This document shows positions 13,301-25,300 of a DNA stretch of 64,000 bases, piece after piece. The translations under genes were made by a program, and so were the position numbers. Within the stretch, counting starts at the first letter, position 1, and every line of letters begins with the position of its first letter. The stretch comes from Atopsyche davidsoni (taxonomy: Eukaryota; Arthropoda; Insecta; Trichoptera; Hydrobiosidae): NCBI GenBank assembly GCA_022113835.1, contig JAILWY010000008.1, forward strand, positions 488,001-552,000, given 5' to 3'. The notes under the pieces were generated by a model. The model made no database searches, had not been told where the DNA came from, and was given only the letters and a program-made list of their open reading frames with translations.

Positions 13301-16300
13301 GTCTTGCAATACGTTTTATTGGTGAAAAAACTGTACTATTCGAAACAAATCTTTTACAGAAACGTCGCGGTTTCTTTGACCGTTTAATCTCAATTTAGTG
13401 AAATATTTTGTTTAGAAACACAAGCTTAAAATAGTTTTGAAAAACATGAATGTCTTTTAAAATATATTTTTAAATATTTCAGTTTTTTCAGGAAGGATTT
13501 TATGAGTAATTTTACAAATTTAGTGGGTCTGCCCACAAGTCTGAAATAAAATGTAAATTTAATCACGCCCAGAACAACTCCGATTTTTATATCATTATTA
13601 TGCAACTTACGTGGCTATTCTATCAATAAAGAACTTATTAAAATAGTCTATATTGAAATATAAACTCATTTTCGAGTAATTCAAGGCTCGTCGAGCGCTG
13701 AAAAATTGATTCGACAGCGGCTGACGTGCTCCATCACTCCAGAAACATTCCGTGTTAATACAACAGGTACGATGTAAAATTGAGTTCGAAAGATTTTTAT
13801 GTCCAAAAAGTATTTTTTTATCGATTTCAGTGGCTCAGTATAACTCTTTTGAAGTAAAAAAGTAAGTTGAATGAAATGAATCTTTTAACACAAATGTGAA
13901 ATGCCGAGTGGCTGAGATATTATAGTTGTCACCTCACAAGTAAAAATTATAGTTCTACTTCAAGCCATTTGAATGTTCATATGTACTGCTTTATAATAGT
14001 TAAACTACAACAGCCTGTCAAATATAAGTATTTATATTCTTCTCAAACAATAATTCACAGGTAGTGCAAAAAATAAAGTTTATTTTGATTTATTGAAATC
14101 TATCTAGCCAGAATTTTTAATAATATTTTATTTTTTGTTGAAATTTACTGCTGAATACATTTAATGTATTTGAGCCTTCCTTCTCATGTGCTATAAATAA
14201 TACACTCTTACTTATTCTTAAAATAAAAGGTTTGCTAGCGGTACACATTGTACAAAAAATGTATTGCATAATAATCATTTTCAGTATTAAATTATTTTTC
14301 AAAAACCTGAGAAATCTGCTCAATGTATAGAATTGAGGACGCGTATGTTTATTGTGTACTCTTTAGGCTCACTTTACGTTTTCACAACGAAGTTTGATTG
14401 TTACACATATTTTTGTGTCGTTCAAAAAGCGTAATCCGATCTTCTCTTTCAGGCGAGCCGTGACTTTAGCGCCGCAACTTGAAACCGTCATTTTAGATTT
14501 CGAAAGCTGGTGTATATTTTTTCATAAAGTTTGCAGCTTCTTCACTGATATTATAATATGTTAAGTTTGAAACATTAAAAGAGGATGCGTCACTTACGTT
14601 AGGGTAGACGTCGCGGATGACGCAGGGTTCAAGTTGTATCATTATAAGGCGGAACTTTTAGTTTACATGTGACAAAAGTTATCTCAATTACAGTTACCTA
14701 ACAATATTTTAGCTTTCATACAGCCTCCGACTTCCAGTTATGCTTCGTTTTATAGAATATTTTATGTTTTCAGTCAAACTTTTCTCAAACATAATGAAAA
14801 CTTACTAAAAGCGGAATTTGATATAATAAAAAAAAAATTGTTACAAAAATTACTGCGTTAGAAAATTTTATATTTTTACTTAATTTCTGAAAAAATATAT
14901 AGCATGTTTTTGAGACAAAGATTATTTTTGTGTAAAAAAAAACCTTATACATACTAGTGATTTTAAAATTGAGATTTTTCTTTACTTTGATAAACTCCAT
15001 GTTTATTTCAATTTAAACCGACCAGGTCACAAATGTAAAATTTTACGTTTGGATTTCTGGAGAGTGAAAAATCTCTCATTGTTTCAGAAAAAATCAAACA
15101 ATATTATAACAGAGAGTACATAGTGGAATTCCATTTTTTAATTTTCAATAAAATACTTTTGTAATTTTTCCACATGTTAAATTTTATTGGTGACCGGTTT
15201 CGCTAATCTTTCCCGTTGGCATTTTAAAACTGAGATTGACATTTGGCGTTATTTATATATGTTTGTACAAATATGCAATATTATTTATTAATAATGTTTC
15301 GTGTGCAGGTGGCCGAGTCAGACGACAGGAGGGTGACGCTCATAGAGGTGCGGAGGGAGCTCGCCGGCGAGTACCAGTGCGAGGTTTCCGCTGATGCTCC
15401 TCTCTTCCACACTGAAATCAAAGCTGCTGAGATGACCGTAGTCGGTGAGTAGTGCCCTCTGACACTATATCTATTTATAACCAATCGCATCGTGGTTCAG
15501 CGGTGAGCACGCTTGTTTGCCAATGACGGGTATTGAAATAATTCAGGGTGTATTTTTTCTCAAAACTCATTTATATTAAATTGTTATTGTTTAAACGCGA
15601 TAAAATACCCGTGAGGTTTTATTTCAGTTTAAACCACTCTAAGCGCTTTACAACTATATAATACCGTGATTTGATCAGTGTAGAAAAGTAAATTCAATCA
15701 GTTCTCAATGTTTTCCCATAAACTGTCTTCACTTTAAATTTAAGAAAATTATTCGAAAAAGAAGTGTTCTCAGATACATTAAATTTTATTCCTATCTGTA
15801 CAAATCTAGTCTAAGTCTAGATGTGAACTAAATCAAATACCTTAATCTTTTAAAATGACGTCTTGTTATTTTTTTCTTTGAAAAACTAACCGTGGATGTT
15901 TTTCGTTTTATGAAATTAATAATAAATTTTATTGTGAAATGTGTCATAAAGAATCACTTGCTTGAAACATTAAATTATAAATATTAACTTTGTGATAAAT
16001 TAAATTAAAGAACAGAATTTCTAATCACATTTAGTGAGTTTACAAAATATAATATTAAAAAATCGATAAAAAATATAATGAAATAAAATTGTAGATTTAA
16101 TTAAACTGATTAGAGAAGCGATTCAATATCAATGGACTTATAGAAATAAATGGTAATCGGTTTATTTACGGGGCTTACAAGTTCGGTCCACTTCGCTGCG
16201 ACAGCCCGGCGTACGTCGGTTTTCACTTAATTCCTGTGTTTTTCTGGAAAAGCCGAATATTTACGATGTTGGCCGAGCACACACGAGGGAAAAGAACGCC

Positions 16301-19300
16301 AGCGGAAGGGTTGTGATATATTTTGGGGTTTGTTATACCCGGCGTGATTTATCGCCAGAATTAATCTGGGCGGATTCGACATGATCGACATGCTTAGTGC
16401 TTCAGTCCTTTCTGCGAGGGAGGCTTCCGCCCTTATCGAGCTATCGATAGTTGCTCCGGAGCCGTCTCACCTAATGCCAGATTGTAGCAAAAAAACTGTT
16501 TCTACCCTATAATATGCTTTAAACGACGTGAATTTTTTAAATCCCTAAAATATATATAAAACCAAAAAAAATATTAAATCGACAACTAAAATTTGACGCC
16601 TTTACGGCTTCACAGAGTGGCATAAAATTTCAATCTTATATACAACACAATGTTGAACAACATTATTGAACAAATTTACTCAAGTAATATTGCTTCAAAT
16701 TGAGTAACGAGCCCGGAGCGCCTTTGCCGGGACCGCTGAGATAATTTTTAATTGCGGCTGTTAAAACAGGCAATCGTAATTTCCTCGAGGCGAGTTTCCG
16801 AAACCAAAATACGTAATCAGATAAGGACATCATTACTTTTTATTAAATTGTCACGGCCGCTTACCCGCACAGTCCTGCGGGCGGACCGCAATAACATGAT
16901 TGGTGAAGGGACGCCACGGCCTTCCGGCAGTTTCAAAAACTCAGGAAAGAGAATCGATTTTTCAGGCGTTCCGAATTAATGAAGTAATCAATCAAGGGAC
17001 ACTATATAATCAGATTTTTTTACGGTTCTGTTTCGTGAAAAATGAAAAGATACGATCTACCTAGTAATTTAAAAACCAAATGTGCTTGATTGTTAATCAA
17101 ATCCTGCAGAATTATGTATCTCAGTAACCATTGATTGATTTTTTTTAAATATTTCTGTTTTTAGTTTGCTCTACGAGAAAGCTTTTTCTATATATTTGGT
17201 TTTTATTTACGAATGTTGAAATAAAAAATAGAAAAATAACAAAAAAATTATACCAATAAACTATTGAAATAAGAATCAATTATTAAAATTTTATTTTCTT
17301 GTATGTGTTATTGTGTAGTTCTCCAATGAAGTCTTTATTTTTAAAAATATATATATATTTAATTTTTTCCATAACATTAAAGAATTCCTTATGTTTGTTT
17401 TTGTAAAAAACAAGTCTCTAGAATAGCTACAAATTAATAAAAATTGTCAAATCTTAGTTTCAATATTTTTTTTGCAAAAACCGTAATTTGTCTTGTCATT
17501 GAGCATTTCTAAAATATAAATTTTGAAAAAAAATTATATCCTTATCAATTTTTTTGTTGAATCATCCTGTAAGGCACAATGAGCGGAGCACACCTCTATT
17601 ACATGGCCTTTTGTAAAATGGCTTTCGAGGGAGGCTCGGCGCTATCGATGGGATGTTTTTTATAGGATACATTTTTGCAGAGTTTCCTTAAAATATTTTT
17701 TAGAAGTTTGAGGCTTTAAACTGGCGGAGATAATGAATTGATGACTCATGGATTTAAAAATATATATTTTTTTTAAATATAGAAATAAAATAGGCAATTG
17801 ACTTTAATTGAGGATAAAGGGAAATTATAGGTCTTCCCGATTATTTCAAAGGTTTTTACATAATTTATCTTTGAAACGATATAACGTAATAAATAAATAA
17901 AAAATTATTGTAAAAAGCCACAATAAAACTTAAAGGGCATTAAAGACTGTAAAATTTAAAGGTAAATCTTTATATATTTCCTCCCACATTTTATTAAAAA
18001 ATTTCTTTAATAACATATACAAATGTGGTGGTTGTGTAAATTTCTATTGTTATTGACAAAATGAGGTAACATATCAATGTCTTCCTGAGTATGTGTAAAG
18101 TTACACTCTTAGGGATTATCAAACCTCAAGCTCATTAATTAACGAGAATCACGGTTTTCCACCTTTTCAGAGCTATGTGATATCTGTCTCACTATAGGTA
18201 GAAAAGTTAATACACGGCTAGAGATTTTTTTGAAAGATAATATGATAAAATTTTGGTGCGTTTTGTTAGTTTGTGATAAATAAATATAATATTGGATAAA
18301 ACATTAACAGATTCGTATATGCACAATGTTAACTAACGATATCCAAGAGCGATGTGTTTGACTCTGGGAGTGGCTGAGCTCACAAGTGACACAACAAAGA
18401 AGATCCCATTAAACTGTTTGATCGCAGATAGATCCTTCGCATTGACGCGTCAGACAACTCATCACCGAGATATGTATTCACGGCGAAAGAGACACTAGAT
18501 ACGAACACTTCAGGGTCTGAGCGAGAAGAGTTGCCCGAATTCGGCCTCAGCGGCTTCCAACTTATTTATAATATAAACAATACTGTACTTTTTAACATTA
18601 CTCACTATTGATGGTGGCTTTAGGCCACGTTTGAAGACGGTCCCAGTACGGCAATCGAAACGACAGAGGAGTGAGAACCTCAAGCAGCTCAACACCCAAC
18701 AAAACAAACCTATCTACTTTATTTTAAAATAATCTAAATATATAATATTTGTTTAAAAAATAAAAATAGCGCGCTATATTTCACTCGTATCTCCGACACC
18801 AACAAATAACAATCGATAATTTTATTTAAAAAATATATTTTTTCTTTTCAAAAAAGGCCTGTGGCGGACTTTGGTAGAGTTTTCTATTAAAAAGGACCTG
18901 AAAAAGAAGGAACTCTGCATATGTTGTATAAAGACTTAAAAACTTTATTAATCCCATATATTCAAATATTTCAATTTTATATATATTTGAATTTTACAAT
19001 CTAGGAATTAATATTTTTAGACATTTGCTTTTTTCATATAGCGTTAAAAATTAAAACAAAATTCATTTAATTCAGCCTCGGGTTAAACACGTAAAGAAAC
19101 CTGGTTTATTGTTTGATGTTTCTGTTTGTAATTATTTTAAATCTTTGAGTTAAGCAATATTAAAACTGTTTGAAAGCAAATTTCTGTAAAACGGTTATCC
19201 ACGATTCAAATGAATATCTCAAATCTGAGACGAAACAATCAAATGCCTCGAAACCGTTCACTCACCTGCACTTGCCCCTTGCGGCTCGTGCTCTCGTTCC

Positions 19301-22300
19301 GGTTAACTGAACTCGAAAGCCTCTTTGTTAGGAGTTTATGGGGTATTATCACAAATAGTCAATATCCTAACTCATTCTGTTAAGTGGGTCACTTAACAAT
19401 AAAGTTTGAGAGTCGCCGGGGCCAGGGATGGAGATATCTGGGTGACTTTTGATTGATGACGTCATGGAAGCTGGCGACGGAAATATAGTCATTATGGCGG
19501 AGGAAATAAGGCACATAGTTCTCTGGCAGAAGGCGGGGAAGGTCACCGGGCGAACTTAGTCGAAGGGAGATTGTTCGCGATTTTTTTTTGTCGCCTTTGA
19601 GAAATTATTATGGAAATTGCGAATTTCGTGTAGAAAGGAAGTGTTTCACTATTAATAATAATTTTGCTTTATAAAATATACTTTACGCTTCACACTCAAC
19701 AATGATGGAGAACTAGTGAATCAATAAATGTAAGTAATGAATCGTACGAATTAAATTTAAAAGATGGAAAAAGTGAGTGAAATTGATTACAAAAAAATGT
19801 GTCCAGAAGTATCAAGAATACTTTCGGGAACCAAAGCGCTTCTAAAGGCAAACATACTTTTAATGTTTATGTAACAAGAGGACCCTTAGTTCATTCCACC
19901 TCTGACTTCGAGTCCAGCCTGTTAATCGATTGTTTAAAACAATTTTTTTTGCGCCAAAAATAGTTCAAAGATTAGTCATTTATAATTTTTTTTTCCTTAC
20001 AATGAAATCATCGAACTTGGTTTATACGACAAAGACGGTGTTGCGTTTGTTAAATAAAAATATTTTTGTCATTACTACGTACATTCAAAGAAACGTAAAG
20101 TTATGAATTTCATCAGATACACAGATTTAGTTTGTAACACTTTATATTAACTAACAAGTTTGAAGAGCCCAGTAAGTAGAACATTATGATATTTTTCAAG
20201 AGCGCTTAACCTTTTCATGATAAGTCAAAGATAAAAAGCACAAATTTTTTTTTTTTTTACACAAAAACCGTTTTTATAAACGATCATATTTTAGTCATAC
20301 CATTTTATTAATTAAGCGAAAGCTAAATTTATAATAAATATTATAATTTGTATTTATTAAAATTTATTTTAGCTCAATCATAATTGAAGAATTTTGGAAC
20401 TTTTGTTTATTCAGTAATACAATTTAAACTGATACGCGATCGGTTGAAATTTATATCAGTCTAATTTAAACAAAAATCACATTTCAATAAATTGAAGCCC
20501 GCCAAAACAAACCCAGCACTTCTGGCGCAAGTAATTTTAGAATATATTTATCCAGCTTGTTTACACAGATAATCCCATTTGCGAATAAATGAAGCAATAA
20601 GCCATGATACAAAATCAAATTCCACCAATAGTTTTACAGATAAATATATAAAATCCATCACGAAACTCTGGTTTGATGAGTTTTTACTGAAAAACCGACA
20701 TTTTCGGTGAGCGTACGTGTGTTTGCGATGGGATTTCGACCCGATAACAGCACGCCCCGGGCTCCTGAAAAGTTTGAAAAATTTATCAAATTGTGAATCG
20801 ATTTCTCAGGGAAAAAAAATAAAAATCCGCCATAGTCAAATATATGTAAAACAAACTAAATAAATATATGCAACTACAATAAATGTGAAACAAATATTTT
20901 AAACAAAATACTTATTGGTGACCGGTTTCGCCCACTTTTCAAATTGGCATTATCAAATTGATAAATCGTTCACCAATAAAAATTAACATGTGGAAAAATC
21001 ACAAAAGTTTTATACCTAAAATATTAAAATGGAATTTCACCAAGTACTCTCTGTCAAAAATATTGATTACGTAAAACAAATACACATTTCAAATATGAAT
21101 GAAGGTTTTTTTTAATCTCAATCATGTTTTGTTTTAATTATAATATCAATCAAGTACGAAACATATTTTTCATATGTCTATAAATTAAATTTGAAAGATT
21201 AAATTACCATATTTTCTAATTGTAATTTGTCTTGCTACACGTAATATTAAGTATTGAAAATAAAAATATATAATAGCGATTAATAGTGGTGTTAAAAATA
21301 GCAAATCACTTTGACAAACGTTTTAGGTCATTATACTCGTATATAGCCAAAAAGCTAGGAAATTGCAATGTATATATTTATTGTAATGCTTTCGTTTTTA
21401 GGGCATTTTCGTCTAAAAAAGCCTTTGAATGTCGAAAATACTCAACATGCTATTTTCTGTTCACATTTATTATTTAAATACAGAATATTATATAATAAAT
21501 TAGACTATATATAATTCAATATGTTTTATTGCAAAAAAAAACAACCTTGAAGCAACTGATAATATCTTCAGGTTTTTATTTTATTATTTTTCAATAAAAA
21601 CTATTTCTTCAGACGCACGCAAGAGGGACGTTACAAATTACAAAACGATCGTCGCAGATAGTTCCCAAAGGCTTGAACCTTCAGGTGATTTATAATAAAA
21701 TACATCCTGTATTATATTACACGGTGATGAATAGGCTGGGTGTTCCGTCTAAGGAACGGGACGTAATTTTTCTCAATTTCGTTACACTCAAGATAATGAA
21801 AAAATCAAGAGTCCTTTATAGGGGATGGAATTTTACGCTACATTATGCCTGAGGGGAGGGAGAGCCTTCGGCATTATGTTTCGGATGATTGACTCCAGCG
21901 ATCACATCTTTCTTAATAATGTTTTAATATAAAATATAATACTTCACCTAGCTATTGCTGAAGAGATGTTGTCAAAGCTTTTGGACAGGCCTACAAGAGC
22001 AAACTGAAAATTCATTGTTATTATACATACTTACATTTTTTAAATTTATCAAAGCTTATTGCGCTAACAGTGTGTTTTGATGTAAAACATTTTACACAAA
22101 AATCAATAGTAACGCCATAAAATATAAAAATAACTAATTAATTGTCTTTCAATGACAGTTTTCATCCCTTCTTTTTTAAATAAATTATTTAAGCATCCAT
22201 ACTAAATAATAGTAAATTGTATCCATAATATAAACCCCTGCTTTATATATGGTGTGATGATGCTTTTGAAAGGCGAAAGTTCTTGCAAACAACAATTATC

Positions 22301-25300
22301 GAAATACCCTAGCCAACTGGATAATTGGCATATGATGTTATTTAAATTTCCTATGAACCAATTAAGTTTAGTAACATGTAAGCACAAATAAATTAATTAT
22401 TCGATAGTTTAAACTATTTTTTATTGAACTCTAATAGTTATGTTAAAAGTTTAAAGGTAATTATAGTTAAGTTTGTACTATATTTATATATAATATATAG
22501 GCAAAGTATTCATCGAGATAGTAATAACTCAGTTCTTAATTTAATTATGCATGTGAAACAATAAAGTTTTACACTAATTGAACTTCAGGCTTCCAACTTT
22601 TGACAGTTATATACGAAGGTTGTGCGGAACACGCGCCTACTAATATCTTTTACGAATATGAATATAGCAATCTTAAAACTTACATATGTGATTGAGGTAA
22701 AATTTTCAAATTAATTTAACTTTTATGATTAATAATATTTGGATAATTAATAAAAGTAATCATTAAACACTTAGCTAAGAGAAATATATAAAACATGTTT
22801 TAGAGACAAACGAGCAACTTGTTTACATAATTTTTACAATTTTATTTGTAAGCATACATCATTATTTTTAGTGAAAATTATTTATGGAATTTTTTAATAA
22901 TTATTTATTTTAAACATGCTTTTAACATAAAGTGCTTTTACGTAACGTTTTTATTACTGGTAATGGATAATTTTTTTAAAAAAGTAATCACAAAATTGAT
23001 TAATGAACTTTTCAGTTTTGACAAATGATTCAAACGCGGATTATTTATCAGATTCCAAAACGGTTCAAAGCAAACAGGAAGGCTAAAATCCACAATTCAG
23101 CGGAAAACAACACGAAGCGGCGCTCTGGCTGACGAGTTAATCAAACGACAGTAAAACCTGATGTATTGCTCAAATTAAATATCACAAAAATATGATATAC
23201 TTTTTTTGAATACATGTGTAATACGATCGTATATATCAAAAGGGTGAAGTCCATACGTGCAAAAAAGCGGAAAAATCCTAATAAAAGGTATCAAAATGTT
23301 CTGTGAGCTGTGATTATTCTTCATCCACTTTTATAAAGTGTTTATTGCTGTCAGTGGCACTATTTCATACAATTCAAAAATAATAGTCAATCTTAACGAA
23401 TATGTTTAAAATTCACAATAGCTGAAAGTCTTGAATTTGGATTGAACCGGTGAGTTAAACATTTTTCGAAAAAATCTTTTGACTCTTATTTTTCGTTTCA
23501 TGTTAAAAACCTTATATAGGGTGTCCAAAAAGAGTATCAGGTATTTGTTTTAGTTACCGTTATTGCGATATGTATTATAACGTGGTTCCAACAAGACGGC
23601 CACTTGTCATACATCCAATCAATTAATTGAAGCTGTTATCAAATTATTTTCTAATAAGGTCATTTCACGTAGAGGTAACATCAACTGGCCTCCCAGAAGC
23701 CCCGTCCTTATCCCTCTTGACTATTTCGTATGGGGATACCTTTAAAATAGGGTTTGTGAGAATAATCCGACGAACCTAACGGAATTGAAACAAAACATCA
23801 GGTCAGAAATGGCAGCAATATCGAGGGCTATGTGTCAGCGTGTTATCAGCAATCTTCGTTCCAGATTAGAAGAGTGCCAGCAGCGTTATCATTTGGATAA
23901 CATCATCTTTTGAAATAATTTTCCAATTTTTATTCTTATAATCAACAATAAAAAAAATTCTTCATTACTAGTAGTTTTTATTTTACTGAACTAACAGATA
24001 CCCGATACTCTGTTTGGACACACTATATAATTACTATATAAAGTGATATGAATGAATAGTTTCACGCCGGACACGCAGCACAGGCCCGCGCACGGTGAGT
24101 GCTGAGCGATTCCCGATAGATTTCCAGAACTTCCTATAGTGCCATTCAATGTTTCAGCTGAGAAAGGTCAAAGCCAATTAGGTTAAGAGTATTAATCAGC
24201 TGGACCTGTGGCAGGGTAGGGGTGTCGGTGACAAACGGGGAAGCCCCTCGTCTGCGGGCGCTCTACCCCCGGCACAGTTTCGGGCTGATCGAAGGCTACA
24301 AATCTTATTTCGTATTTCACGAAAAAATATTTTTTTTCGGGTGCGACGAAGGCGGTAAACTCGTTTTACTTGATGTCTTGAAATTGCTTGTTTAGATCAA
24401 GAAATCGTAAGGACCATTTCTTATACAGTCATTTTTATTTAACTACGAGAATCAAAGAGTTTCTTAAAGTTCTCCAGAATCATGTCGTCACTTGTACTTT
24501 TCAAAGTTTGATTACTACCATATTTTAAGTTCGCGTCAATTGAGTCAATTTTATTTTTAAATAATAAAATTACCGTTTGAGGTAATTGGCGAAAATAAAA
24601 AAGAATATTAGGTTCATTTAGATTTTTATAATATTGTTAGTGCTTTTAACTGTTAAATTTGTATTTTTTTCCCTTAAAGATTTGAGCGTATCTGATAAAT
24701 ACTTTACCACCAATACTCCACCCTCCTTGTGAGCATACAATTTTCTTTGGTCTTTTAGTCTTAATTTTAAAAATTAAATGAGATCTGTATATTGTGTCTG
24801 GTGGACACCACGAATAACCTGAGCGTCATGCAGATTGCGTCATAAGTTGAGTCACGGATGTTGATTTTTCTTTCGGCGCTTCAATTCAATTTTCTTTGTT
24901 TTCAGTAGAGACCTATGCAGACTTATATTTTATAAATATTATAAACACGATTGGTTTTTTTTGTTGCAGAAGTCCCACATAACCCTCCCGTGGTGACAGT
25001 GGACCGCTACAGGTACTCGGCAGGAGACCGCATCAGGGCTAACTGCTCCTCAGCGCTGAGCTATCCGGCCGCCAACCTCACATGGTTCGTCAATGAACAG
25101 AAGGTAAGACGAATTAATTTTAAATAGATATCGCTTCCACTAAGTTTCACTACATTTTTTAAAATTATTATAGCGTTGTGACGAAAATCTAAACCATTGA
25201 AATAATAAACAATCGTGGGTAGTGAGCCTCTTCTGTCGAATTTGTCATCTGAATAAAATCCGTACTAACGACGCACTGGCTATTTAACAGTCTATAACTT

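Larger units (their letters stand above)
2465..15308 (+). other. intron 1 of the recognised gene part, 12.8 kb
   Basis: The intron is bounded by GTGAGT and CAG. It is AT-rich and holds a tRNA-like element (2855-3076), a foldback tRNA-like pair (5805-6165), (TA)n tracts, a GC-rich minisatellite (6306-6402) and a GC-richer block (9380-9760). It also holds two copies of a dispersed foldback family (12544-12742 and 15108-15235). No exon-like coding frame is seen within it. Long first introns are common regulatory territory in insect guidance genes, but I see no specific element I can name. Confidence 0.8.
15445..24969 (+). other. intron 2, 9.5 kb
   Basis: The intron is bounded by GTGAGT and TTGCAG. 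It is AT-rich, with patches of mixed composition near 16.2-16.5, 18.35-18.7 and 24.05-24.3 kb that match no gene. It holds a family 2 repeat (20909-21070) and a broken mariner-like element (23512-24030). Apart from these I see no coding or RNA gene. Confidence 0.75.
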
